A stretch of 64,000 nucleotides of DNA from Desulfatibacillum aliphaticivorans DSM 15576 (GCF_000429905.1 NZ_AUCT01000002.1:1-64000); one strand, 5' to 3'. Counted from the stretch's first letter, positions 8,445 to 18,813 are shown. Notes: generated from the letters alone by a model not told the origin. Made by a program: numbers and translations.

Positions 8445-11400
8445 TTATTTCAAGGCCCGGATAAAGCAGTTGTCCGAGTCGGAGTCGGGCGGGACCTGGG
8501 CGTCCTCTTTGATCGCCGTTTGCACCCCGGTGAAATGGTACACCTGGATTTCTATGGTCGGCGGCGTGGTTTCAGGATGATTCACCCGGGAGCCGGGAAC
8601 CATCCAGCCTTCTCCTCCCGTCGCCACATTGCCTGCGCCGTCGCAAGCCAACACCCACTCGGTTCCGTCGTAAAGATAGATGAGCGCCTCGGTGAGCTCC
8701 TTGTCTCCGGTGTAGGGGATGAACACCTTGACCGGAGTTGCAAAGACAGCCGGGGGCTGGAGGTTGAGGGCTGCGCCGGCGCGCTCCGCCCCGTCAACAT
8801 TCAGGCCGGGAATTTCATCCGAGGGGCCGAAGTACGGGGCCGGGTCTTGGCCGCTGTTGTATACGATCTTGGCGCCCGCCAGACCTGCTTCGGCCGCCTC
8901 CACGCCCGTGTCGTAATCACCGCCCAATGCAGAGTCGGACGGATCGACTGGCTGAAATTCCGGCTGGGAGTTTGCGGCGTCCTCCTGCTGCTGCTGGGAT
9001 TCCACTTTAAACCCGAAGGCCGCCTGATCCATATAATCCAGGCGCCGATCCTTTGCGTCCACGCTGATTTGGACTGTTGCGCCGTAGGGATAGACCGCAT
9101 CCAGCACAGGCTCGGAGGCCCGGTTGTACACAGCCCACAGGCTTGTAACGGCCGTATCCGGGTCATCGGTGAGTTTGACGATCCGCACCGTATCCGCGTC
9201 TCCCAGGTTTCGTTCGTAAACCGCGTTGACGCCGTCGTCTATGGTGAAAATAACGCTCACGGGATCGGTGAGGTCAATGCCGTCCTCGTCTTTCAGGAAT
9301 ACGGCGAAGCATGTATTGGTCGCAATGCGCTGGTCGTCCGCGATGCCGGCCTGATCCTGGGGGATGGTCTGGATGACTACCGGCGGCGTTTCCACAGGCG
9401 TGGCCGGATTGAGGGGATCGGCTTCGCCTTCGTCCACCTTACCGTTTCCGTTCACATCCTCCTCGCCGTCCATCCAGCCGTCGCCGTCCGAGTCCGGGTT
9501 GAGCGGGTCGGTGGTGGTGGAAGGATCTTCGTCCGCCTTGAACACGACAAGGTCCGTGTCCGCGTCCACGTCGGCTGCGGTCAGGCCCGCCTCCACGCCG
9601 TCCCAGACGCCGTCGTTATCGGAGTCCGGGTTGCAGGGGGAGGTTTCGCCTGCGTCCACAAAGCCGTTGAGGTTCAAGTCTTCCTCTCCGTCCATGAGGC
9701 CGTCGTCGTCCGAATCCCTGTCGTTCGGGCTGGTGCAATAGGCGGCTTCCAGGGCGTCGCCCAGACCGTCCCGGTCCGTGTCCGTGTCGATCACGGCCCA
9801 GGCCTGATCGTTGGCGGAGTTATATTCCACGGAAATGGTGGAGGACAGGACCGCGGTATTGGTGATTATTCCCGAGGCCGTCACCGTGGCGGTGATCACC
9901 AGGGACTCATAGGCGCCGTCCGCCAAAGACGGCAGGGTCCACAGGCCGGAACCGGAGTCGTAGGCGCCCTCCCCTGCGCTGCCGGCGTAGCTCAGGCCGG
10001 CCGGGAGAAGATCCACAATCTCAACGCCGGAAGCGTCGTCCGGCCCCAGGTTGGCTGCCGTGATGGTGTACACCGCCTGGCCGCCCACGGGCGGCATGGC
10101 GTCATCCACGTTTTTATCCAAAGCGATGTCCGCCTCCGGGACATTGTTTATATATATGGTGAAAACTTCCTCGTAAACGCCGGAGCCGTCGTTGGTCTGA
10201 ACCCGGATGCTGTACTCATCCGTGGTTTCATAGTCGAACATGGCGGCGGTTTTGAGGGTTGTCCCGTCCATGGTGAACTGGCTGTTGCCGGAATCGCCTT
10301 CTCCGGAAACCAGGGTGAAGGTGTGGCCTGCGGATTCCGGGTCCGCTGTGGAGAACTCGCCCACGTCAGATCCTGACGGCAAGTTTTCGTCCACGGAATC
10401 GTTATCCAGGGAGATGTCCATGGCGTTTGTCGTCACAACCACTCCGTTGGAAGTGGAGAAGGGGTTCACGCCGTCTTCGGCCAGCACCTGGTAGTAATAG
10501 GTCGCGCCGCTGTCCAGTCCGGTGAAGGTGAAGCTGGTTGCGTCGCCCACGTAGTAACGGTAGTAGCCGGGAACGTAGGAAGCGCCCTGCATAATCGCAG
10601 GATCGCCCATGAGGTTGATGCCCAACTGCAGCCACCGGTGCACACCGGTGTATACAGCCATGGGCGCCAGATCGGCCTTGTGCAGGGCGAAGGCCTCGCC
10701 CGAGGAGATAAAATCGGACCCCAGGGCGCGTTTGTAATAGGTTTCCGCAAACAGTTCGGAGTTGTTATGAGGCGAATAATTCTCGGCAGGGGCGTTGTCC
10801 ATCACCCCCCAGCCATACCGGCTGCATCCCATATAGGCAAGGGCGCCGCCGTCGGGGTTGCGAATGAACGCCTCGCTCAGGCAGGGGTCTGCAACGCTGT
10901 CAAACCCGTTGCTCATGCAGGCTATGGTGTACACAAAGGCGCTAAGGCCGTCCAAAGCCAGGGCGTCATCGGAAAAATATCCTGCATTGTCTTCCGCCGC
11001 CCAAACTGTGTAGTTTCCATGGCCGCTGAAATACAAATGGGTCCAGTCCCGATCCATGGCTGCGTTCATGGCGCCGGGGCTTAGGTCATAATCCCCGCCG
11101 TCAGCGGCGTCCCAGGTTGTGAGGGTGTCAAAAGCCAAGCCCAATGTTTCAGGCTGCCAGTTGGGGGCGATGGAGTCCCGATACATTCTGCGGGTCCACA
11201 TTTCCGAATCGCTGACGCTGGGATGGTGAGGATTCCGGAATTCGGGATAGCCGTCGCCAATGATGTCCGAGGGGCGGTCGTCGTTCCAGTAGGTGGTTCG
11301 CAATTGCGTTCCCATGAGCAGGATTTTTTCCATGCCCCAGGCTTCGGGATTGGTTTCATAGGCTATCAGCTTGTTGATGTAGGCCGATGCCTGATCCGCG

Positions 11401-14400
11401 TTCCGGACGGGAATGCGGCCTACAAAGACGTCCGGGGCAAAGTCCAGATCGTCATCCACCTCGCCGTAAACGCCGTTTCCATTGGCGTCCCAGTCTCCGT
11501 CCAGATCGGAGTAATACAGGTCGGCCGGGGTTTCCTCTTCGTAATAAGCGTATGCAATGTAGCACATGCGGGCCGGGACCACCGTGTCATCGCCGCCCAG
11601 GGCTACGAAAGTCGTCCCCTGGTTCTCCACATAATCCCTGATGCAATTGCGGATTTTCTCCTGGGAATCCAGGCCCGGGTAATTGACTTCGATGTCCTCC
11701 ACGGTCTCCACCGCGCAGGCCATGCCGCTAATGCTTGTACGGTGGACCTCCAGAGTTTCAAACGCGGCGGCCAGGGCTTGCGTAGTGATAATCAGATAAT
11801 CAACCGTGCTGCCGGTCGTCAGGTTTTTTCGGGAGTCGCCTTCCTGGGGATTGACCACCATGGTGTTCACGGCTTCCATAAACAAGGGCGATGCGGCGAC
11901 CGTTGACTTGCGGCCCGCGGACAGATCTATGGCCACGTTGATTGCGGAGGCAAGCGAGATTTCCCCCTTCGCCGGAATATAGCGCACGGGGTTCAGACGC
12001 AGGGAGACGAAAGTATTGCCCCCCATGGAGTATACGCCTTCAATGGAGGCCAAGGCCTGGGGCCAGGGAGAAGCCGATGCGTAAACCGCCGTATCGGGAT
12101 CCGTCCACTCCGGGGCGGGCAGGCTGGGAGAGGAGGCGTACTGGGCCGGATAGGCCAGGGCGTCTTCCAGGACAATGTTTTCCGAGGCGGTTGCGGTCAG
12201 GTTTTCGGCGGAAGCGCCTGACGGCAGAAGAATGTTTGCATAAAACGCCGGCATACTGGGAGTTCCCGGTTCCTGGTCCGGCAGAACTCCATCCTTGAGG
12301 GAAACGTGGACGTATCCGTCCTTCCGGGAGAAGCCGAGGTCGTTTTTGTCAAAGAGGAATTGCGCGTTGATTTGATCGTCTTCCATGGTCAGGCTACCGT
12401 CCAGGGTTTTGCGAACGGACTCGGTCCCTTTTGTGCTTAAAGGCGTGGGATAGGTCCACAAGTCCACATAATAGCCGGCCGCCCCGTCCACGGGATCCCA
12501 GGTTGCGGTGAACTGGTTGGCGTAGATATCGGTTCCTTCCTGGGCGACCGGGCCGTCCAGTTCCTCGGTTCGGAACTCGATGTTCTTTCCGTATGCCGTG
12601 CCCGAGGCATTAGTTGCATAGGCCCGGACATGATACCGCGTGTTGGGCGTCAAGCCGGTTAACTGGCCGGAAATAGCGCCCGCCTGGTTTTCCACCTGCA
12701 GGACGCCGTCCGCCAGGGTGGGCATGGGGCTTGTGCTGTAGCAAAATCCCTGGGCGGTCAGGCTGCTTCCGCCTTCGAAAAGGATTTCCCCCTCCAGGGT
12801 CGCGGAGACGGAGGTCGTGTCCGTAACCACGTCCGTGGTCACGATGGGCGCGTCAGCCCCCCATGATTGAGCGCCGAAGACAATGTCGTATAGGCCGATG
12901 CACTCCTCCATGTAGGCGAAGCCGTCAAAGGCCAGGTAATAGGTGGAAGAGGGGTTGGGGAGGTTGACCACTGCATAATTGCTATTTGGCGAACTGTCCA
13001 GATTCTCCGGGAGAAACGTCCAATCATCCCCCTCGCTGGTCTTGTATAAGAGAACAAGATCTCCGTCATAAATAACACTGACCGTGGGGGAGACGGCGCC
13101 GGAAAGATCCAGGGGCGGAGTCACGAGCCGGACGTTGTCCCCGTCTTCTATCCCGCAAAGCAGGGCTGAATACCCCCAGTAATTCCCCACGGTCCCCATG
13201 GAGTAAACCCAGGCCCCATTTCCGTCCACTACCTCCTGGGTCCAGTCGTCGGGTTCAAAGGCATTATGGTCAAAATCTTCCTGATAAACGGTTTGCCCGG
13301 TGGTGAATGTCCGGTCCTCGCCCACGGTTTCGGTGAGGACGTTCCCGGCCACCAGCCGGTAGTGGTAGGTGGTCATGGGGTCCATGTCGTACAACACTGC
13401 ACGGACATCCGAAGGAGCGCTGTATTCCTCAACGGCGTAATAGTCTGAGGTTGAGCCGTATTCATTCGTAAGGCCGAATTCGAAATAAAAATAGGCGTCG
13501 CAGTCTTCGGCGTTATTGGGATCCATGGTTCCGTTGAGGACGGCCATTTGAGCGCCTACAGGTCCGGCGGCGTTTGTTTGGGCAAGCGGGGGATTCGGCG
13601 CCGAAGGCGTGACGAAAGTCCGGTCCGCGCCGGAAGCGGTTCCAGCCTCATTGGATGCAACCACCCTATAATGATACACCGCGTCCCAGTCCAGGCCGTC
13701 AATCTCGATGCCGACCTTGGTTTTCAGGGTTCCTGAAACAACGCCTGATTCGTCGCTCACCATGCCGTAAGAGGCGTCCGGTCCGTATTCAAAATAATAC
13801 TCGGTTGCTGCGTCGTGTGCATTGACATTTGCAGTTAAAAAGGCGGAGTTCCATTCCACCTCAGCGTCCAGGGTTTCCACAGTAGGGGTTATGGGGTCGC
13901 CTGCTGTTGTAAAATACTCGGCGGCCCCCATGCTGACGCCGTCCGCATTGCCGGCCCAAATCCTGTAATAATATGTAGTGACCGGATCCAGGCCCGCCAG
14001 AGCTTGGGAGACAGCCACGTTGGCGGTTCCTGTGGCGACGAGCTCCTTAGGCGTAGACTGGCCAAAATCCGTTGTATCTCCGTACTCAAAATAGAATTCA
14101 GCCTCCAGCCCGTTGGGATTGACGCTGCCGTTAAGTTGAGCGGTAGTCGCATTGACGCCCGTGGCCGAACCGGTCTCCACTGTGGGGCCCATGGGCTGGT
14201 ACACCAGGTAGCAGGCCGCGCAGGACACGGCGGCGGAGTCGTACCGGATGCGCATGTATCCGTCTTCGCCCCAGGCGTCGCCCCAGGAGTTGCGGAGAAT
14301 CCAGCATCCTCCTCCGCCTTCCGGCGGGTTGTCGTCCCAGCCGACCAGGGCGATGGCGTGGTTGGTGGTTGCATAGTAGCAGGGATAGCCCCAGGCGTCG

Positions 14401-15212
14401 CAGCCGTTGTTGTCATCCTCGTACACGCCGCTGTCGTAGGCCTCAAAAGCGCTGGTGACGTAAACGGCCGCGTCCACCACCCCGTAAGTCATGATGGCGG
14501 CCTTGATCGAGTCGATATCCTGGCAGCCGATGCGATGCCAGGACTGGAAGCCGATCGTTGGGGGATAGGTTTCAAAGGGGCAGTCCTGAGAATCGTCATC
14601 CGAGTATGGATACAGGGTTTCTGTAATGACGCCCTGGTCCACAATGGCCTGGAGCTCCATGTATTCGTAATCGGCGCCCTCGCAACCGTAAAAATGCTCG
14701 TAATAGTCATTGCCCTGACAGAAGGCCAAAAAGGCTTCGGAAAAATCCGCGGCATTGGCGCCGTAACTGTTGGTGGCCCGGTTGTAGGTTCCTTCCGCCG
14801 CCGCTATCGCCCCGAATGCGTAGCAGGAGCCGCAACCCGCCTGGTTCCTGACAGGGCCGATGTAGGCTTTGCCGCCCACATCCCGCCAGTCAAAGGAGGG
14901 AGGCAGGGGCAGGTCAAGATGTTCGGCCAGGGGGCCCGGGTCGGGCAGGGCTTTCCGTTCCATGCCCGGCGTGGTTTGGCGCCGGGAGAGGAGCCTGTCC
15001 TTTTCAGCCTGGGGCAGGGAGAATACGGCGTTATCGGAAACCGTGAAGCTGTATCCGTTCAGTTCGATTTTTTCCCGGATTTCCGCCAGGGAATCATCCG
15101 CCTGAAAAGACTGGGAATCGACCGCCAGGGCCGGGCTGACAAATCCAGTGGCAAACAACGCGATTAATAAAACTATCCAACCGGAGATTGTAAATGCGGA
15201 TCTTGATTTCAA
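8445..15212 (-). CDS. Giant secreted dual protease: papain-type C1A plus gingipain-type C25
   Basis: This 2255-residue protein starts at a TTG at 15212, preceded by AAAGGAG with a seven-base gap. Residues 1-30 are a signal peptide ending in ALA. Residues about 105-340 are a papain-family domain with catalytic Cys130 (QAGCGSCYAFG), His285 (NHAIALVGW) and Asn308 (RNSWG). Residues about 341-917 hold repeated fibronectin-III-like modules (NPNG, YFEYG, TTYYYR). Residues about 927-1110 resemble the gingipain propeptide. Residues about 1130-1525 are a C25 protease with His1398 (FSGHGN) and Cys1432 (IACMSN). A cadherin-like domain (about 1590-1693), a DUF11 domain (about 1694-1794) and calcium-binding thrombospondin type 3 repeats (about 1805-1935) follow. 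The last residues, CFIRALK, recall the start of a CFI-box C-terminal motif cut short. It is probably a surface or extracellular protease. Confidence 0.92.
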   Translation of the reverse strand: MKSRSAFTISGWIVLLIALFATGFVSPALAVDSQSFQADDSLAEIREKIELNGYSFTVSDNAVFSLPQAEKDRLLSRRQTTPGMERKALPDPGPLAEHLDLPLPPSFDWRDVGGKAYIGPVRNQAGCGSCYAFGAIAAAEGTYNRATNSYGANAADFSEAFLAFCQGNDYYEHFYGCEGADYEYMELQAIVDQGVITETLYPYSDDDSQDCPFETYPPTIGFQSWHRIGCQDIDSIKAAIMTYGVVDAAVYVTSAFEAYDSGVYEDDNNGCDAWGYPCYYATTNHAIALVGWDDNPPEGGGGCWILRNSWGDAWGEDGYMRIRYDSAAVSCAACYLVYQPMGPTVETGSATGVNATTAQLNGSVNPNGLEAEFYFEYGDTTDFGQSTPKELVATGTANVAVSQALAGLDPVTTYYYRIWAGNADGVSMGAAEYFTTAGDPITPTVETLDAEVEWNSAFLTANVNAHDAATEYYFEYGPDASYGMVSDESGVVSGTLKTKVGIEIDGLDWDAVYHYRVVASNEAGTASGADRTFVTPSAPNPPLAQTNAAGPVGAQMAVLNGTMDPNNAEDCDAYFYFEFGLTNEYGSTSDYYAVEEYSAPSDVRAVLYDMDPMTTYHYRLVAGNVLTETVGEDRTFTTGQTVYQEDFDHNAFEPDDWTQEVVDGNGAWVYSMGTVGNYWGYSALLCGIEDGDNVRLVTPPLDLSGAVSPTVSVIYDGDLVLLYKTSEGDDWTFLPENLDSSPNSNYAVVNLPNPSSTYYLAFDGFAYMEECIGLYDIVFGAQSWGADAPIVTTDVVTDTTSVSATLEGEILFEGGSSLTAQGFCYSTSPMPTLADGVLQVENQAGAISGQLTGLTPNTRYHVRAYATNASGTAYGKNIEFRTEELDGPVAQEGTDIYANQFTATWDPVDGAAGYYVDLWTYPTPLSTKGTESVRKTLDGSLTMEDDQINAQFLFDKNDLGFSRKDGYVHVSLKDGVLPDQEPGTPSMPAFYANILLPSGASAENLTATASENIVLEDALAYPAQYASSPSLPAPEWTDPDTAVYASASPWPQALASIEGVYSMGGNTFVSLRLNPVRYIPAKGEISLASAINVAIDLSAGRKSTVAASPLFMEAVNTMVVNPQEGDSRKNLTTGSTVDYLIITTQALAAAFETLEVHRTSISGMACAVETVEDIEVNYPGLDSQEKIRNCIRDYVENQGTTFVALGGDDTVVPARMCYIAYAYYEEETPADLYYSDLDGDWDANGNGVYGEVDDDLDFAPDVFVGRIPVRNADQASAYINKLIAYETNPEAWGMEKILLMGTQLRTTYWNDDRPSDIIGDGYPEFRNPHHPSVSDSEMWTRRMYRDSIAPNWQPETLGLAFDTLTTWDAADGGDYDLSPGAMNAAMDRDWTHLYFSGHGNYTVWAAEDNAGYFSDDALALDGLSAFVYTIACMSNGFDSVADPCLSEAFIRNPDGGALAYMGCSRYGWGVMDNAPAENYSPHNNSELFAETYYKRALGSDFISSGEAFALHKADLAPMAVYTGVHRWLQLGINLMGDPAIMQGASYVPGYYRYYVGDATSFTFTGLDSGATYYYQVLAEDGVNPFSTSNGVVVTTNAMDISLDNDSVDENLPSGSDVGEFSTADPESAGHTFTLVSGEGDSGNSQFTMDGTTLKTAAMFDYETTDEYSIRVQTNDGSGVYEEVFTIYINNVPEADIALDKNVDDAMPPVGGQAVYTITAANLGPDDASGVEIVDLLPAGLSYAGSAGEGAYDSGSGLWTLPSLADGAYESLVITATVTASGIITNTAVLSSTISVEYNSANDQAWAVIDTDTDRDGLGDALEAAYCTSPNDRDSDDDGLMDGEEDLNLNGFVDAGETSPCNPDSDNDGVWDGVEAGLTAADVDADTDLVVFKADEDPSTTTDPLNPDSDGDGWMDGEEDVNGNGKVDEGEADPLNPATPVETPPVVIQTIPQDQAGIADDQRIATNTCFAVFLKDEDGIDLTDPVSVIFTIDDGVNAVYERNLGDADTVRIVKLTDDPDTAVTSLWAVYNRASEPVLDAVYPYGATVQISVDAKDRRLDYMDQAAFGFKVESQQQQEDAANSQPEFQPVDPSDSALGGDYDTGVEAAEAGLAGAKIVYNSGQDPAPYFGPSDEIPGLNVDGAERAGAALNLQPPAVFATPVKVFIPYTGDKELTEALIYLYDGTEWVLACDGAGNVATGGEGWMVPGSRVNHPETTPPTIEIQVYHFTGVQTAIKEDAQVPPDSDSDNCFIRALK

Positions 15213-15681
15213 GGGATTGCTCCTTTGGCAGTTGGTTATTCTTGGATATTTTTCTTAGCATTTGTTGAGTGGGCGAAGCCCAAGCAAGATGTGCAAGCAA
15301 CATACGTACCGTTCTTAGGCCGCTATCATGCGTAGTAGCGCCGGACCTTTCTGGAGCCAAGGGTGCTGAAAATTTTGCATGTTTTTACGCGGAGCACAAC
15401 AAATATTCCGTATCTGCCGATAAACAAGGGGTATTATGTCTCATTCACCTGACCATTTTTGGTTTGGATGCTGCAACATAGTGCGGCGCCGCGTTTATGA
15501 AGGCGTCTTGAAAATTTATATGGAGCCTTTGCATCAGCATTGATAATATCCTGTATTTTTAGCAAAAACCATTGCTTTTTAAAATTATTGGGTTATAATA
15601 AATGCGAGAATAAAAGACCTGGGTCGCCCTACGATTTTTATTGCGGCTTTGGTTTTTAACGGGGGGGAGTCTTTCATATCC
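15213..15681. other. Intergenic region between divergent protease and kinase genes
   Basis: This stretch must contain the promoters of both divergent genes. The half next to the kinase is AT-rich, with ttataataaatg near 15592-15604. I see no open frame with a ribosome site, no tRNA and no clear operator. Confidence 0.4.
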
Positions 15682-17637
15682 ATGTCAACACAGCCTAAAA
15701 GCCCCTTGCCTTGCGCAAAGGGGAGAGAACGCCCGCACTGCGCCCGAGACCTGAGTCGGCTTGGCGATTCTTCAGATATTTTTTCAGCCGTCATAAATAA
15801 CGCCAATGAAGCGGTGTTGATCACCCAGGACGGCGTGATTCAAGCGGCCAACAAAAAAGCCATGGAAATTTCCGGAAGAACCCTGGAGGAGCTGAGTTCC
15901 AAGCCCTTTTTGGAATTCCTCCACCCGGAAGACCGGCAATTGGCCATGGAGCGCTACTTGACGCGATTGGACGGCCGGGAGCCGGAGGAAAAGCTCTGGG
16001 TGGTGCGGCTTATGGATAAGAGCGGGGGATTACGATACCTGGAGTCCAGAGGCGCAGCCATCCCCTATGAAGGGAAGGCGGCGGTCCTGCACTTTTTCAC
16101 GGACGTTACGCGCAGGCTCCAGGCGGAGGCGCAAATTCGCGCATCAGAGGCCCAATACCGGTATCTGGTGGAAAACGCTTCGGACGCCATATGCATTATT
16201 CAGGACCGGGAGCTTTGTTTTTTCAACAAGGCCGCCGCGGACATGCTGGGATACACGCCCCAAGAAGTGTTGGAAATTGATTTGCTGGACTTGGTGCACC
16301 CTGATTTTCGGGAGCGCGTCGTCAATGCGCATTTAAAACGTTTGAAGGGGGAAAAGGTTCCCAATCCCTATAACTTCGACGCCATCGCCAAGTCGGGAAA
16401 GCGCATCAACGCCCAGCTGACCGCCGCCGTGATCGAATGGGAGGGAAGGCCCGCCCTGTTGGTCCTGGTGCGGGACGTCACGGAATCCCGGAAGAGGGAG
16501 GAGCAAATCCAGCAGGCCCGGCGCATGGAGGCTTTGGGCGCCCTGGCGGGCGGGATCGCCCACGATTTCAACAACCTGCTGATGGCCGTGCAGGGCCACG
16601 CCTCGCTCATGCTGCTATCCTCGGACCTGGACCGGAAAAAAGCGAAAAGCCTTCGCTGCATCGAGCAGTGCGTGCGCAGCGGGGCGGAATTGACCAGCCA
16701 GCTGCTGGGCTACGCCAAAGGCGGCAAGTACCAGGTCAGGCCCCACAATCTCAATACGATCATTGAAAATACGGCGGCCATGTTCGGCAGGGCCAGAAAG
16801 GAAATCCGCATTCATCTGGACCTGTCCCCGGAGCTTTGGGCCTCTGAGGTGGACCGCGCCCAGATCGAGCAGGTTTTGCTGAATATATACGTCAATGCGT
16901 GGCACGCCATGGACCCGGGGGGCGATCTGTTCATACGCTCCTGCAATTGCACCGTGGACGAGGTTCAAGCCCGGGGCATGGAAGTCGCACCCGGAAAATT
17001 CGCCAAAATTTCCATTACGGATACGGGCGTGGGGATGGATGAGGATACCAGAAAGCGCATTTTCGAGCCCTTTTTCACCACCCGGGAGATGGGCCGGGGC
17101 ACGGGCCTGGGAATGGCTTCCGCCTACGGCATCGTCAAGAACCACGGCGGGTTCATCCATGTTTACAGCGAAAAAGGCCGGGGCGCCACCTTTTCCGTTT
17201 TTCTGGCCGCCTCCCAAGGTTGCATCCGGGAAGCTGCGCCGGAAAATCAGGCGCCGGCCCTGCATCGGGGCCGGGGTTTGGTCCTGCTGGCGGACGATGA
17301 GGCCATGATCCGAGACGTGGGGGGGCGGATGCTCCATGAACTGGGATACGAAGTGATTACCGCTGCGGACGCATCGGAAGCGGTGCGGCTTTTTCGCCAA
17401 AACGCCCGGGACATCAAACTGGTCATCCTGGACGTGATCATGCCTGGATCCGGCGTGGACGAGGCTCTCAAAATTATCCGAAAATCCTCGCCCGAGGCCC
17501 GGATTCTTTTGTCCAGCGGCTACAGTGTGGAGGGGCAGGCCCGAAGCCTGATGGAGATGGGGTGCCACGGGTTTATCCAAAAACCCTTTGACATTGAAGA
17601 ACTGGCGGGCAAAATCCACGCAATCCAAGCCAATTGA
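15682..17637 (+). CDS. Hybrid PAS-sensor histidine kinase with intact receiver
   Basis: This 651-residue protein has two PAS domains (about 30-145 and 150-275), a HisKA domain with the phosphorylated His294 in GGIAHDFNN, an HATPase domain (about 395-510, DTGVGM and GTGLGMA) and a C-terminal receiver. The receiver keeps the acidic pair (ADDE), the phospho-acceptor Asp584 (VILDVIMPG), Ser (SSGY) and Lys (QKPF), so phosphorelay within the protein is plausible. There is no membrane segment. The ATG at 15682 was chosen over an in-frame TTG at 15649, because a purine-rich GGGGGGGAG lies between them. Architecture matches the kinase at 1838-4099, but this receiver is intact. No output gene is adjacent. 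Confidence 0.9.
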   Translation: MSTQPKSPLPCAKGRERPHCARDLSRLGDSSDIFSAVINNANEAVLITQDGVIQAANKKAMEISGRTLEELSSKPFLEFLHPEDRQLAMERYLTRLDGREPEEKLWVVRLMDKSGGLRYLESRGAAIPYEGKAAVLHFFTDVTRRLQAEAQIRASEAQYRYLVENASDAICIIQDRELCFFNKAAADMLGYTPQEVLEIDLLDLVHPDFRERVVNAHLKRLKGEKVPNPYNFDAIAKSGKRINAQLTAAVIEWEGRPALLVLVRDVTESRKREEQIQQARRMEALGALAGGIAHDFNNLLMAVQGHASLMLLSSDLDRKKAKSLRCIEQCVRSGAELTSQLLGYAKGGKYQVRPHNLNTIIENTAAMFGRARKEIRIHLDLSPELWASEVDRAQIEQVLLNIYVNAWHAMDPGGDLFIRSCNCTVDEVQARGMEVAPGKFAKISITDTGVGMDEDTRKRIFEPFFTTREMGRGTGLGMASAYGIVKNHGGFIHVYSEKGRGATFSVFLAASQGCIREAAPENQAPALHRGRGLVLLADDEAMIRDVGGRMLHELGYEVITAADASEAVRLFRQNARDIKLVILDVIMPGSGVDEALKIIRKSSPEARILLSSGYSVEGQARSLMEMGCHGFIQKPFDIEELAGKIHAIQAN

Positions 17638-17712
17638 GTCAGAACTTTGGCGGGACAGTCAACATAATGACGATCTGAATGATCCTTGCGCATCCCCCGG
17701 CGCCTTCCATCC

Positions 17713-17976
17713 TCAGCATAAGGGCGGCCTCCCGGCCTTGCCGGCGGGGGAGCGCCAGGGCGGATTTCCTCCCTGATCCGGCTTCCAGGCGTTATCCACG
17801 GACGAGGCGATCTGGGAGCGCCTCCATTCCAGCAACTGTTCCACGTCGGACTCCCATCTTCCCTCCAGCTTGGCTATGGGTGCGCCCATATCGATCCAGG
17901 CCCTGACGGTTTTCCAGGAGCGTCCCAAAAATTTTTGAATTTGGTCTCTGCCTGACAAAATGGTATTGGCGGACAT
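17713..17976 (-). CDS. Small helix-turn-helix protein, excisionase/Cro-like candidate
   Basis: This 87-residue protein starts at the ATG at 17976, with GAAAGGA seven bases upstream. An earlier in-frame TTG at 17994 overlaps that ribosome site. Residues about 8-50 (GRDQIQKFLGRSWKTVRAWI, then GRWESDVEQLLEW) look like the winged helix-turn-helix of excisionase or MerR-like DNA-binding proteins found in phages. The tail is basic and proline-rich. It is divergent from the S24-type repressor at 18121, and the 144-bp gap contains two candidate operators. This arrangement resembles a phage cI/cro switch. The specific role is inferred from position. Confidence 0.55.
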   Translation of the reverse strand: MSANTILSGRDQIQKFLGRSWKTVRAWIDMGAPIAKLEGRWESDVEQLLEWRRSQIASSVDNAWKPDQGGNPPWRSPAGKAGRPPLC

Positions 17977-18054
17977 GACAATATCCTTTCTCAAATAGCC
18001 TTTTTAGTTGCACAGAGAATGGGTTTTTGGTATGCTTCTTAACAGCCTCGGTAG

Positions 18055-18087
18055 TATTTTGGGGAAATAGTAACACTAAAAGTATTA
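18055..18087. promoter_or_regulatory. Two candidate repressor operators in the divergent intergenic region
   Basis: Operator one is TATTT-N5-AAATA at 18055-18069. Operator two is TAACAC-N5-GTATTA at 18071-18087. Operator two matches, with one base changed, the perfect palindrome TAATAC-N5-GTATTA at 18842-18858. The sites lie between the small helix-turn-helix gene and the S24 repressor gene and fit autoregulation. Confidence 0.55.
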
Positions 18088-18120
18088 AGAGTCAATATTA
18101 AAATCAGTCAAAAAGTCATC

Positions 18121-18813
18121 ATGGTTGAGAAATACCCCAAAAGTGTAGCCCTGATCCTATGGAAAAGCGTCTGGAAACAGGCCCGGCAGCGGGGATGGAT
18201 CATGGCCGAACTGGCCCGCAGGACCGGCATTTCCGCCCAGCATCTGAACGCCATCAAAAAGGGGGAAAAGGGCATGGGCGAAAAGACCCTGAACCGTTTT
18301 CTGAAAGCCCTGGATATGGATGTGGAGGAGTTGCTGGCTCAAGGGGCCGCACCCCGGCCCGAAGGATGGGAAGGCCCCTCCGGAGAAGGAAGGCCGGAGT
18401 TCGCCCTGGTTCCCAAATACAAAGCCCGCCTGTCCGGGGGGCCGGGAAGCCTGAGCTCCTCGGATGAAGTGGAGGCCAATTTCGCCTTTCGGGCGGATTG
18501 GATCGCCTCCAAAGGGGGCGGGGAGAGCCTGGCCTTGTTTGAGGTGACGGGCGACTCCATGTACCCGGTCATCTGCCACGGAGACGTGGTCCTGGTGGAC
18601 CAAAGCCTTTCCGGCCCGGAAGACGTCATCAGCGGCAGGCCCTACGCCCTGGTGGAGGGCGCCCACACCAAAGTGAAAAACCTCCAATGGCAGGGCGCCG
18701 AGTTATGGGTCCACTCAGGCAAGGAGTCGGGCGAACCGCCCTACTGCCTGGACCAAAGCGCCTATTTTCGAATTATTGGCAGGGTTATCTGGGTGGGCCA
18801 TGAGATATCCTGA
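18121..18813 (+). CDS. LexA/CI-like transcriptional repressor (HTH plus S24 peptidase fold)
   Basis: This 230-residue protein has an N-terminal HTH_3 domain (about 15-72, AELARRTGISAQHLNAIKKG) and a C-terminal S24 domain (about 120-228). The catalytic dyad is Ser146 (GDSMYP) and Lys186 (VKNL). Family members bind palindromic operators and may cleave themselves after RecA activation. No Ala-Gly or Cys-Gly dipeptide is visible between the two domains, so cleavage of the usual kind may not occur. No clear ribosome site precedes the ATG. It is divergent from a small helix-turn-helix gene and followed by a gene whose promoter carries the matching operator, so it probably controls both. It may be a prophage remnant. 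Confidence 0.85.
   Translation: MVEKYPKSVALILWKSVWKQARQRGWIMAELARRTGISAQHLNAIKKGEKGMGEKTLNRFLKALDMDVEELLAQGAAPRPEGWEGPSGEGRPEFALVPKYKARLSGGPGSLSSSDEVEANFAFRADWIASKGGGESLALFEVTGDSMYPVICHGDVVLVDQSLSGPEDVISGRPYALVEGAHTKVKNLQWQGAELWVHSGKESGEPPYCLDQSAYFRIIGRVIWVGHEIS

Noticed and set aside
8520..10376. 618-codon open frame opposite the giant protease gene
   Set aside because: Antisense to the repeat-rich C-terminus of the protease and without a plausible start or product.
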